NCBI GenBank assembly: GCA_945643635.1
Contig: CALZFC010000249.1
Location: forward strand, 257,501 to 321,500
Source of the DNA: Allodiplogaster sudhausi
Taxonomy: Eukaryota; Nematoda; Chromadorea; Rhabditida; Diplogasteridae
Length of the DNA: 64,000 nucleotides
Direction: 5' to 3'
The notes beneath the pieces are model-generated. The model saw only the letters and a list, made by a program, of their open reading frames with translations, was not told where the DNA came from and did no database searches. Position 1 is the stretch's first letter. The number at the start of each line of letters is the position of its first letter. A program made the translations under genes and the position numbers. Of this stretch, positions 37,578-49,632 are shown piece after piece.

Positions 37578-40382
37578 ACCCCCATTCGCAGGCATAGCTC
37601 CACCATTTGTTCTTTCAATGCCCGCTCAATTGTGAACAAAACTTTTGAACTGTCCTCTCTATTCTCCCGTTCCTTCGCTGTTATTGCCATTGTCGAAACC
37701 TGGCTTTCCTCCTCCCTCCCTGATAGTTATCTTCTAAACGGTAACCCTGACTATTTAGTCTCTAGCCAAGACCGCCCAAGGCGCAAGGGCGGGGGCGTTG
37801 CACTCTTCTTCCGCTCTTCCATCTCCACAAACACCGTCCTCTCTAAATCATCCCCCAACGCCTTTGAGCTCCTCGCAGTAGATGCTAGTTTTAACAGTGA
37901 TCTCATCCGCTTCATCCTAGTTTACCGTCCCCCTTCATGTTGTGCCTCTGATAATTCTATCCTTGTCAACCTTCTTACAGATCTCTCCACCGCCCCTCAC
38001 CCTACTATCATTTTAGGCGATTTTAACTACCCAGACATCGTCTGGAATTCCACCAGTTACCCCCCGCTTGCCTCTTCTTCTAAGCTCTTTTATGACTTTA
38101 CATCCTCATGCTGTTTTGCTCAACTCACACCAGCTCCTACTTGCAATGCTCACTTCCTGGACCTCGTTCTCACCAATACTCCATCCCTCCTCAGCAACAC
38201 TATCCTCTCCCCTCCCTTCCTCAATTCCGACCATTCCACCATCGAATCCACCCTTTCTCTCTCCCACGCCAAACCTTCTTTTACTTATATAAGGGATTAC
38301 AACAAATTCGACCACCATTCAGCCTCCATGTTTCTTTTAGATTTTGCCTTCCCAGCCCCTTTCCATAAGCTCTCAAGTGTAGATCACATGTACTCCGCAC
38401 TGTCATCCGCCCTCCACGCTGTTGAAGACCTCTTCGTTCCCTTTAAACGTGTCTCCTCTCACGGTATTCGTATCCCCAATCACATTTACCGCCTTAAGCG
38501 GAAACGCTATGATGCTTGGCTCGCCCTCCTACCCCATGAATCTGATTCCACTAGACATGCTTATTCCCTCATTAATTCCCGTTATTGTAAGGCTATTGAT
38601 AAGTACTCTAGAAATGTAGAAAAACACGTCATTAACTCTAACAATAAGGCCCTCTTCTTCCGCTTTATGCGCAACCGCCTATCCTCCAAACCCCGAGGGG
38701 TCGATACTCTCACCTCACCTTCTGGTACTCTCTGCTTTACCGATGATACCAAGGCCCAACTCCTAGCTGCTACTTTTTCCTCTGCTTTTACTATTGACGA
38801 TGGTAACCTCCCGGTCCTCGCCCCTAACTTTGTCACTCACTCTTCCCCCTCCTTTCAAATCAATTTCCCCCGTAATGAAATTTGCCGAGTTATCGAGACC
38901 TATAAGAACTCTTCCTGTAAGACTCCTGATAATTTCAACTTGTCTCTCATTAAGAAACTTGCCATCCCCATCTCGGAAGCTCTGGAATATATATTTGACT
39001 TCTCGTACTCCACCTCATCTGTCCCTACGGCCTGGAAAACTTCCATTATAATCCCCATTAAGAAAAAGCCTCCCTATTCTGACCCTCCAACTATCGCCCT
39101 ATCTCTATAACCTCATTATTTTCTCGAATTTTTGAACGTATGCTCTGTAAGAAACTCTACCCCTGGTGCAATAACGCTCACTTAATACCTGATGAACAGT
39201 ACGGATTTAGACCAAAACGCTCCATTGATTACCAGTTGCTAGGTTGTCTCGAACATTGGACCGCTGCCATCTCCCGATCCCATTCCACCGATATCGTCTA
39301 TTTTGATCACGCTCGGGCCTTCGACCGTGTCTCCCATGCCAAACTCATCCATAAGCTCACACTTTTCTCCCTTCCTCCTAAATGCATCTCCTGGATCTCT
39401 GCCTTCCTTAGTAATCGCACTGTCTCCGTCCGCGTAGGCTCCTCCCTTTCCCCTCCCTTACCTGTCACTAGTGGCATCCCGCAAGGGACTGTTCTTGGTC
39501 CGCTCCTGTTTATCTTATTTACTAGCGATCTCCCATCACTTGTCTCTTCCCATGATGTTCACTCGCGTTGTTTTGCAGACGACCTCAAGATTTACCGCTC
39601 TTTTCCTAGTTCCTCCTCTAATGCTCCTCTCCAGGCAGCCATTGATGAAGTCTCCGCCTGGGCCATCAATTGGCAGCTCCCCCTGGCCCCCTCTAAGTGC
39701 TCAGTCCTCCACATTGGAAAAACCAATCCTAACACTACTTACTACCTTAACGGTTCCCCTCTCCCCTCCGTCCCAATCATGCGTGACCTTGGCGTCATTA
39801 TAGATCCCCTCCTCTCCTTCTCTCCCCACTGTTCCTTTCTCACTAACAAAGCCATAAGCAAATGCCACCCCATCCTTCGCTCTCTTCGCTCTAGAAATAA
39901 GAATGTCCTCCTCTCGGCTTATATCCTGTACATCCGTCCCTTGCTAGAATCGTGTTCCTCTGTATTCTCTCCGCGTCTTAAGAAGGATATCCGCAAGTTA
40001 GAAAAAGTCCAAAACTATTTCACGCGTTTTTATTTACAGACGATCCCTTGGCTATTCTAACCCCAGGGATGTCCCCAACTCTACTGCCCGTAACACCGCC
40101 CTCTCCCTCCACTCTCTTCTAACTCGCCGTCAACATGTAGATTTTACCCTTGCGCGTAGACTCGTTTTTGGCCATAGGCGTATATCGGACCGTGTCCCCC
40201 ACTATTTTCATTTCCGTAACTCTCGCACTCGCGGTTTGTCCTTCCTTCTCTCCTACCCGTCCACCCGTTCCTCCATTCGCAACCACTCCTTCTTTATAAG
40301 AGTCGCCAAGGCCTTCAACGCCCTTGCAAAACATACCAATCCCTCTTCCCTCTCTTCTCCTGCTCCTCACCCAATCCATTAA
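37578..40382 (+). pseudogene. CR1-like ORF2 (endonuclease plus reverse transcriptase), two frameshifts
   Basis: The frame opens inside the end of ORF1 and has no obvious ATG before the first domain. Endonuclease marks are CSFNARSIVNKT, IVETWLS, GDFNYPDIVW (from 38016) and the catalytic NSDHS (SDH at 38226). Reverse transcriptase marks are NYRPISITSLFSRIFER, EQYGFRPKRS, FDHARAFD (39302-39325), SGIPQGTVLGPLLF, FADDLK (39572) and DLGVIID. A one-base loss near 39086 shifts the frame before NYRPIS. A second change in a T5 run near 40027-40031 shifts it before YRRSLGYSNPRD, after which the frame runs to a stop at 40380-40382. The product would nick target DNA and copy element RNA; this copy cannot make it in one piece. 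Confidence 0.85.
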
Positions 40383-40563
40383 TTGTCCACTTCTGTACCA
40401 TTCTTCATTGTTATCCATATCACTATTTCCCCTTATCCATTTCACTATTTCTATCTATTTATGTCTATTGCTATTCCTACTGCTATCTTCACATCACACA
40501 CATATATATTCATCAAACACGTGCTTGACGCGTAATAAAATCAAATCAATCAATCAATCAATC

Positions 40564-42456
40564 ACCACCCATCCCCCGCCAAAATAACCATTAACCCCAG
40601 TCCTAATATCCATTTAACCCTAGCCCAAATATCCGTTGACCCACCCCTCCCCAATATCCCTTATCTGCGTAAAGTGACTAATGTAAGAAGGGGAAACGTC
40701 CCCAATTTGCTATTCCTCAAGTCATTCTTCTACTAACACTGACGACTATGGCGAGCTCGGAGGCTAGCGAATTAGAGTTTGAAAAAGGCTGTACCCGGAT
40801 CCTTCAACTTCTGTGTAGTCTGGCTCTTTTTCAGTCATTCTCCTGCTCTGTTACACATATGTATCTCTATCCACTTTTTCTCTCTTTTTCTCTCTTTCTC
40901 TTGTTCTCTCTCGCACTTTCTCTCTATTTCTTTGTCTCTCTCGCCCATTTTCTCTCTCTCTCCCTCTCTCCCTCTCTCTGTCTCTCTCTCTCGCTCCCTT
41001 CCTCGCAGCGGTGTTTCTCTCGGAGGCGCATGGCTAATCTCACAGTATGCGCCTACTTAGGACTTCCCGAGAACAACACAAGAGTACATACTTAGATCTT
41101 TTTCTCTCCTTCTTTCACTCTATCTCTCTCCTACTTTCTGTTTCTCTTTGACTATCTCTCTCTATATTCTCTCTCCCACCTTCTCTCTCACTTTCTCTCT
41201 CTCTCTCTTCTCTCTCTTATTTTCCTCCTCTCTCTCTCGCTCTCTCGCTCTCTCTCTCTCTCTCCCTTACTTTAGTGACGTCTCAAAGCGGCTTCTGAAA
41301 AGAGAAGCAAGTTGCCCTTTCCTTAGCCACGTGCCACAAAAAGATCTTTTGTGTTCTTTTCCGTAATCACCTATTTCTTTATTCATCTTCAGGAATCTAC
41401 TCTTTTACCCCACTTCACTTGTTTTGAACACTAACATAAGATTTCTACTCATCTCTTCACCAGAATCGGAGAAAGCTCTTGTATCTGGAGGAGTATTCAA
41501 AAATCACGAACGGGTCCCCCCTCGCTCCCAAACCCCCTTTCCACACACCCGGAACTACATTTCTTTTTTTTAACGGAACCAAAAACATACTTTATTGAGG
41601 CAATTTGAAAAGAACATAAAGTGAACCCGAGTTGCAAGAATAAAAGGTATGTATCTGGTTGGTAAGTCTTGCCTCCATATTCTCTCTCTCTCCCTCTCTC
41701 TGTTTCTCTCAGCGTTTCTCAGTCTCTTTCTCTGAGTTCCTTTAATCTCTCTCTCTCTCAGTCTCACTCTCTCTCCCACTCTCTGCCTGTTTATCTTCCT
41801 CCGACCCCCCTCCTCTCCAATTTCTGCATCATTCTTTTTGTATGCGCCCTTTCGGATGTGTTCGTATTCCTCCTTTTTACTACGAAAAAGTGTCACGAGA
41901 AAGAGAATGCACAAGTCTCCGGGTTTTTGCACATGGACGTTCGAAGAGTAAAAAAGCAATATGGCTTAAGTTGACACCTTTCTTCCTCCTTTTCCCCCTT
42001 CTCCATCTTGTTCGCTCATTTTTCGCTTCTCCTCTCTCTCTCTCTCACTCTGGCTTTCTTGACTCTCTCTCTGTCTCTCTCTCTCACTCCCTCTCTCTCT
42101 CTCTCTCTCTCTCTTTCTCTATGTCTCTCTATCCCTTTCTCTATCTCTCTCTTTCTTTCTTTCTCTCTGTCTCTCTGTATTTCTCTCTCTCTGTATTTCT
42201 CTCTTTATCTCTCTCTCTCTTTTCCTCTCTCTGTCCGTCTCTCTCTCTCTCAATTTTTTCTTCATTCTCTCTATCTCTCTCCCTATTTTACAAACTTGCC
42301 ACTTCCCAGATGTTAGCTCTGTAAGGGTCATGGCACGCAAAGAGAAGCAGGTGGTCAATCAGACCAGGTGAATGACAGAGAGAGAGAGAGAGAGAGTGTG
42401 GGTGTCACCGGTTGCTCCGTTGCTCTATCTCTCTCATCCCTCTCTCTCATCCCTCC

Positions 42457-42500
<44 letters not shown>

Positions 42501-45500
42501 TTCTCGCTCTCTCTCTCTCTCTGCTTCTCGCTATCTTTGCCTCCTTTCTCTGTCACTCTTCTCTCTCTCTATCTCGCACTCCCTCACTCTCTTTCTCCCT
42601 CTCTCGCTCTCTTTCTCTCTCTCTATTTCTCTTATTCCGTATCCACCAGAATGCCTCATGTCAGTCACGCACAACTTTCTCAACATCCCAGATAGCACCG
42701 TCCAATTTAAAAACGCACACGCATGCTGAGCTCAAACCAGAAATTGTTTTTTTCCTCTTCCAAGAATCCTCCGCTGTATTCCAGCTTTCAGCATAATTTA
42801 GATATATGTACATATGTACAAAAATATTCCTCATACATGTGTACATCCGCTTTCGCCAGTCCACGTAGTATTCGATCATCGACCAAACCACCGGATTACA
42901 TTTCAGCCATTTCACTTCCCTCTCTCCATGTGTCATCATTCTCTCTCAATCTCTCAATTTCTCTCTCTCAATTGCTCTCCCCCTCCCCCGACTCCTTTCT
43001 ACAACCATTTCCAACATACTCCTCGTTACTGCATACCATTTCCGCAATGCTTGCTCACTTCAAAATCTCTATATCAATGATCTCTTCTCTCTGTTCTCAC
43101 ACTTCTCTCTCTATCTATCTCTCGAAAATATAAGCGCTTTAATTCGATTAATCAAAATCCATTTTTTTTCGTGTTCTACCGGAGGGCCACATCTTTCAAT
43201 TACAGTTTGGACAAATTTTTGCACCCTTTTCCTAACGAGTCTAGACGCTGCCAAAATAAACATGGAAAGAAAGTACGTGTTTTTCTCTCTCATTCTCTTT
43301 CTCCCGCTTGCTCTCATACTCTCTCTCTCTCTCTCTCTCCCGCCAATCTTCCCTTTGAATGCACTTCTTTTCTCATTCCTATCTAATGGTAACTATTTTC
43401 ATACACTGCTTTCCTGACCAGTCGATGTAAGCAATTTGTCCTCATAATCAGACTTCTCGGTGTTCTTCAAAATGTAAGCATCAGTCTGGCTAATTCAAGA
43501 TTTATAAAATTCCAAGAAAACAACGTTAAAATCCTTAGCTTAGAGCTTTATGCATTTATTTGCTTGATTAGCTGTTTCATCTCCCATCTTCCTCTCACTA
43601 GCTAATTCTCTCACTCCATTTTTCATAATTTTTTTTCTTTTAAGATCGCTGACTCCCATTCATCGCTACCGCTGTTCTTTTCCCTTCAAGAATCTGTGTT
43701 TTGTTTGTCTGGTCCACCTTCGCAATCTACAATCTTATTAACCGTAAGCTAGCGAGAAAGAGAATGAATGATTGAAGGTGTTGGTCTTTGACCTATCCAT
43801 CAATCATTCATTCTCTTTCTCGCTAGGAAGAATAACTAAATACATATATAGTACATACATGCGATGTAACCGTTCTCGGACTCAATTTCATCTTTCTTCC
43901 TCTCTCTCTCTCATTCTCTCCCTCTCTCTCTGTCTCCATCTCTCTCTTAGTCTCATATTCTCGCTCTCTCTCAATCTCTCTTCCTTCTTTCAATCTCGTA
44001 CTCTTTCATCCTTATAACGCGGATATCACGGGAAGGAGGAGAAAGAGTGAGCAATAGTATAGGAAGAGGAATGGAGAAATAAGCCTAGAAGAAGCTGCCC
44101 CTGCTTCCGCATTCGCATGGAGAAGAGATCTGATAAAATATGCCCCGGTGAAATTGTAGCAAGAGCCGTTCGCATTCAAAGGTCTCCAATGAATCATTGA
44201 AGCTGTTTGCAGTCTCTCACTCTCTTTCTATTTATCTATATGTCCCTCCTCTCTCTTTCGCTGTATTTCTCGCTTTCTCTGTCTCTCTCTCGCTCGCTCT
44301 CTCTCACCTTGAAACCTCAATATATCTATCTCTTTCTACCCCTCTCCCTCTCCCTGTCTTTTCTCCTTCTTTCTCTTTCCTTCCCTCTCATTCTCTCTCG
44401 CCCCATTCCTCTAGAGTCACTCCATTTTGCTCCTTTTGTCTCTTCAACGTGCGAGTGGTTACTGAGAAACGTTTTGCATGATTGGCGTATTTTCTCGCTC
44501 TTCTTCCTCGAAATTCGCGGAAGTGAGAGGGAAAAAAATAAACGCATAATATTCATCATTTTCCTGGTATACTGCAAAGTTGCAACATCTTTTTTAATAT
44601 TAATAAATACTTTTCTTACGGGGTTATCAAGACATATAAAAAACATAAGAAATATTTAAGAGTTTATTTTTTACTCAAAATGTTTGTTGTCTATGCTTCT
44701 TTTTCCATTACATATTGTATTTCTCGCTATGCTTTCTCTCAAAATTGATAGTCTTCTGTAACTCTTTCTTTGTATTTCTTGTCTACATGTGATTGCGTAT
44801 TGCATATGCATCCATATTATTACGGTATTGTTAATTCATATTAAAGTAACATTTCCCTTGTATTGTTTATGTTACGGGTGATTGACAGCGTACACATTTC
44901 ATGACGACTTCCGGGGTTGGCAATAACTCTGCCGACTTCACTGTTTGTACGAAGTAACATTTGTCTGCCTCTTCACGTGGGCGTTAAAATGCACCGGTAT
45001 ATCACGCATGTGTTTGTACACGTATACATCATCACTATGATTCTCAATATATTTATATACACGTCTGATTCTCTCTCTCTCTTGCTCTTTCTCTCTTTCT
45101 GTTTCTCTTTCTCTCTGATTCTCTCTCTAAATCTTAACCTCTCTCATTTCCATCTAGCTTTCAATAGAAAAAAAGTCTCCTCCCCAGGACAGGAAATTAA
45201 AAGACAGATGGAATATTATGGATGGCTTTTGTTTGCTTTTTAACAGCCTACCGCTTGTCTATCTCATTATATTCTCAACTCTCTCTCTCTCTCTCTCAAC
45301 CTCTCACACTCGCTCTTTCTCTCTATCTTTATCTATCTATGTATCTCTCTCTTTCGCTATGTCTCTCTCTCTTAATCTAACTCTCTCTTTCTCTATTAAT
45401 CTCTTTCTCTCTCTCTCTCTTAATCTAACTCTCTCTTTCTCTATTAATCTCTTTCTCTCTCTCTCCCTTAATCGGACTCTCTGCCTTTTCAATCTCTCTT

Positions 45501-46168
45501 TCTCAATATACTCTTTCTTTTTATTTCGTTCTCTCTCTCTCTCTCTCGCTGTATCTCTCTCCCTCTTTCTCTCTCCCTCTTACACATCGCCATTATCCGC
45601 ACTCCTTTTACACGCCCTATTGCTTCCGGCGCCAAGTGGATGGCATTCATGATGTCTCTCAATGCGCATCCTAGCTCTGGATGAATAGGCAAGAAAACGA
45701 ACGAGGGGGAGAAACAAAGAGAGAGAGAGACAAAGAGAGATAAAGAGCGAGAGAAATAGAATTAAAGAGTGAGAGAGAGAACGAGGAGATAGAGAGAGAG
45801 GGAATTATAAGGTGACAAAAGCTTCGTAAGATGTAGGCAGAGATTCTAGATAATATGTCTAGCTATGTATGTATAAATGTTTCGACATATGTAGTATGCC
45901 CATAACATGCCGAGATTACCAGATACATTTGCATGTATAATATGGTTTGCATAAGACGTGATAAGCTGCTTATAAAAGAATAACGTCCACCATAAGCTCT
46001 CTCTCTGTGTGTGTGTGTTTTTTTTCTCTTCTTTTTTTACCACTATAAGAAGTCTGTCCCAGAGATCGTTTTCTCTTTCTTCCTCGACCGTTATGGCTTA
46101 CCCTCAGTAATTTATTTCTTCCTTTCTCTCTCTCTCTCCCGCTCTCTCATAATCTCTCCCTCTCTTTC

Positions 46169-46206
<38 letters not shown>

Positions 46207-46819
46207 ATTCATTCTCGCATTCTCTTTCTTGCTGTCTCCCTCACCGCCTCCTTTATTTCCTATGAATGTTTTTAAAAATCTCTCCAATCTGCCACCAAAT
46301 GTCTCCTATGGACACCCGCCACAATTGCCAGTCCATTATCTCACATCGATAGCGATGATGCTCTCTATGCGAGTACTTCTGAATGTGTGTGTGTGAGAGA
46401 GAGAGAGAAAGAAAGAAAGAGAGTGAGAGAGAAATAGAGAGAGAAAGAAAGAGAGAGACAGAGAAAGAGAAAGAACGAGAGAGAGAGAAAAAAGAATAAA
46501 AGAATGAGACACAGAATGAAAGCTTCATCAATTCCCAGTTCACTTTCGTCTAATGCCTCGGGCGTTCCTTCCCGAGTTGGTCTCGGTTAGATAGATTGAC
46601 TTCCTGTCAGTTCATCTTTACCCACTTGGTCTTGGTTGGCCCTTTCATTCATCTTTTGCCAAGACATATGGGAGACACCGATAATCCTTGGGGAAAACTG
46701 AGCGAGCCCCTTTGTGTTCCTCGCATTCGCTCGATTTCACCATAAATCTGTATGCACCCTCTTTCTCTTCCGTTTAGAGCATAGTGTTCAGAGAACCCTA
46801 GAACATTTGCAAAATAGTT
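40564..46819. repeat. intergenic interval dominated by CT tracts
   Basis: CT tracts occur at 40870-41010, 41110-41270, 41675-41790, 42027-42290, 42425-42640, 42940-43120, 43285-43345, 43900-43985, 44210-44410, 45070-45135, 45275-45590 and 46125-46210. GA tracts occur at 45710-45800 and 46398-46500. The 45370-45470 part repeats a TCTCTTAATCTAACTCTC unit. No exon chain was found on either strand; the long frames are Leu/Ser shadows. Confidence 0.65.
43749..43826. repeat. perfect 27-bp inverted repeat hairpin with 24-nt loop
   Basis: CTAGCGAGAAAGAGAATG... (43749-43775) is exactly reverse-complemented at 43800-43826. The loop (43776-43799) contains a further AGGT/ACCT pair. Length and loop resemble a small-RNA precursor, but a perfect stem also fits a tiny foldback element or recent inverted duplication. 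Confidence 0.8.
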
Positions 46820-46895
46820 CTGGCTCCGATCGGATTCGAACACGCGACATTTCGATCCTCTGTGTGCTACCTTTGCCACTAATCCACGCAAGCCA
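46820..46895 (-). repeat. tRNA-like sequence upstream of receptor 2, likely SINE head
   Basis: On the minus strand an A box TGGATTAGTGG (46876-46886) and a B box TGTTCGAATCC (46832-46842) are spaced as in tRNAs. Outer ends GGCTT and GGAGCC can partly pair. The anticodon arm is poor. Downstream sequence CCAGAA..ATTTTGCAAATG loosely resembles that after the copy at 10499. It ends about 10 bp before the start codon of receptor 2. Confidence 0.5.
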
Positions 46896-46897
46896 CC

Positions 46898-46905
46898 CCG
46901 TTTAG
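46898..46905 (+). promoter_or_regulatory. acceptor directly before receptor 2 start codon
   Basis: CCGTTTAG is followed at once by the ATG at 46906. An acceptor touching the start codon and no upstream coding exon are what spliced-leader addition would give. It mirrors CCGTTTCAG before receptor 1. Confidence 0.35.
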
Positions 46906-48059
46906 ATGACCGATGACGAGTGGGCGACGATACGTCCGCGTCTCTCGCCGGCTGAAACGTCCGAGATCGTCTACCTCAGCGTGATTGGCACGCTCGCGAC
47001 CGCGCTCAATAGCGTCGTCTTCGTTCGGCTACTTAGGCAGTCCAGGTGAGAGAGAGAGAGAGCGAAAGAGAGAGAGAGAGAGAGAGCAGAGAGAGAAAAG
47101 AAGAGCGAGAGAGAGAGAGAGAAAGAGAGAACAAGAGAGAGAGAGAACAAAAAGAGAGAGAGAACAAAAAGCGAAAGAGAGAGAGAGAGAACAATAGACA
47201 CAGAGAAGAAAAGTGATAGCGTGAGAAGATAAAACTTTAAAAAAATTGCTCCGGTAAATTATAATAATACGTTGGTTTTTTGAATGTCTCTTTGCACATA
47301 AATGATCCTGCAAAACTCGTTTTCTTATTTTCTTGGTGTACTTGCCACCATCTTTAACTGTTCCTTTTCTCCATTTACATGTGCCGGGAGGTGCCAGCCA
47401 ATGTATCGGCTGGTAGAGATCTCTACCTTAATCATTTATCCTTCATCGTAATCTCTGTAATCCCCTCTTCCGTTGTCCGCGCGCATTCCATATCTTCGCC
47501 TCTTCCTTTTGTTAGCTAAACGTCCCTTTTTGTCGTCTTATCGTTGAAAGCGACTTTGTATATGCACAAGTTCGACCTCATCTTGCTATAGCTTAGCCGG
47601 AATATCAGCTTTATTATACGATCTAATCCCCTTTCTTCATAAAAAAAAACCGCTCTTTCAATTTCGCTGACGAAAAAAAACATATATTTCACTGCTACAT
47701 TCGAGCCTCTCCAAATCAATTATGTATGTATCTATTTTTCATTTACTTCTTCTTCATTTTCCAATGATTCAATTAGATTAGATGGTAGTCTTAACCGAGT
47801 TTCGTAACAGTAAGACAGAAAAAAAATGCAATGTTCGAAAAGTCCTTTTTTAATACTTGAGGGGGAGAATGGTGATGACTGGAAATTGGAGCTGAATATG
47901 GCTTTAGAAGAAGCACAAAACCTTTTAATGGAAACCTTTCATGGAGATGAGGAGCATAAAAGTTGAAATGGTCATTAATTGGAGGAGAGTTTGAATGGGA
48001 AAGGAAGAGAGAGATAGAGTGAGAGAGTGAGCGAGCGAGAAAGAAAGAGGAAAATGACT

Positions 48060-48109
<50 letters not shown>

Positions 48110-48703
48110 AAGAGTAACAAAGAGATCGAAAGTGAATGCGTCACATGAAGCTCGGGATAAGCGCTCATATTTCTGAAACTTTTGTGTTCTCTGCAACAGA
48201 TAAAAAGAGTAGCTACAAAGGCACACAGATTAGCATTACAGATTTGTATTGTAATCGCGTCGGGAGTGGTGTCAGATTTCTCACTTCGCCGAGTGTGACT
48301 CCTATTTCCATGGCCGACTTGTGGGCAAATGAAACTTCAAACAACACGGCTTTCCAAGGATGCAAAAAAGAGTTGTAATTCTTTATCATTTTGACGTCAA
48401 ATATTTTTTAATCCATTTTTGAGAAAGCTCTTCTTTTTGCATAGCAAAAAAAAAACTTGAAAATCTAAAAAAAATTTTGCACCTGCAGTGTTGAAGACTG
48501 CCATTGAATGAATAGGTCATATGCATGTGTGTAAATATTATCTGCAAAAGAAAACTCTGAATATTTACAAAAAAAAACCTGCGAAACAACTCTGCGCCTG
48601 GGAACTTCCTTGTAGCCACTTTCGATGACCCATTCTCTAGCCATAAACATAACGTCTACATTAAACAGAACGAGGAAGTTCTCGAGATAGCCCTCATATG
48701 TCC

Positions 48704-48745
<42 letters not shown>

Positions 48746-49013
48746 CTCTCTCTCTCTCTCGATCTATCTCTCTCTATCTGAAAATCGCCTCCCAACACCC
48801 ACTATTCGATGTGTACTTCTTGTGCTCGTGAAGACGTAACTCGGTGACAGATGCCATTAGTCCGGTGCAGACAAAAAAGAGATTAATTAAAGAAGTCTTC
48901 CGCACAATCGAAATGTCGTTCACAAGAGAATACAATTGAATCTCTATTCTTCCAGACAGTCCTTCTTTATGCTCACATTTCTCTCTCAATTTCTCCATCG
49001 CTCTATCTCTTTT

Positions 49014-49082
<69 letters not shown>

Positions 49083-49084
49083 TT

Positions 49085-49115
<31 letters not shown>

Positions 49116-49596
49116 GAACTGCAGCGAATTCAGCCGTAGTATATGCACTCGCAAGGGTAAGCACACAAGAAGATACTGTAGGAGCTTTGAGGCTGAAGAA
49201 TATTCGAGCCAATTACTACTTTTCTTGTTGTTGATGTAGCAAAACAAAAAAGAGTGAAAGTTTTTCTCCAGAGTAAAAACATATACATATGTACATATAT
49301 GTTGTTTGCTTCTTCAGACATGTGTTTTTTTTATATTCTACTTGTTTGAATGCGTCAAAACAACTCCTACGCAATTAGTCTTCTGCATTGAGATGAGTGA
49401 GAGCGAGAGTGAGGGAGGGAGAGAGAGAGGGAGGGAGCGAAAGAGAGGGAGAGAGAAAGAAAGAGAGAAGATCGAGGGAAAAGAAGAAGAAGAAGAAGAA
49501 GAAAAAAGGCGTTATGGTGAGTTTTCATCATAGATGTAAAAGCTATTGCTCTCTCTCTCTTTGTCTCTCTCTCTTTCTCTCACTCTTTCTCTCTCC

Positions 49597-49632
<36 letters not shown>

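Larger units (their letters stand above)
36024..40563 (+). mobile_element. CR1-like non-LTR retrotransposon, near full length, degraded
   Basis: The element has a 5' leader (36024-36357), an RNA-binding ORF1, an overlapping ORF2 with apurinic-type endonuclease and reverse transcriptase, a 3' region with AATAAA (40534-40539) and a terminal (AATC)n tail (40544-40563). Two ORFs, an APE-type endonuclease and a short tandem-repeat tail instead of poly(A) fit the CR1/L3 group. Coding DNA is pyrimidine-rich (many TCT and CTC codons), which blends with the CT-rich genome. Two frameshifts in ORF2 make this copy inactive. No target duplication was identified. Confidence 0.85.
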
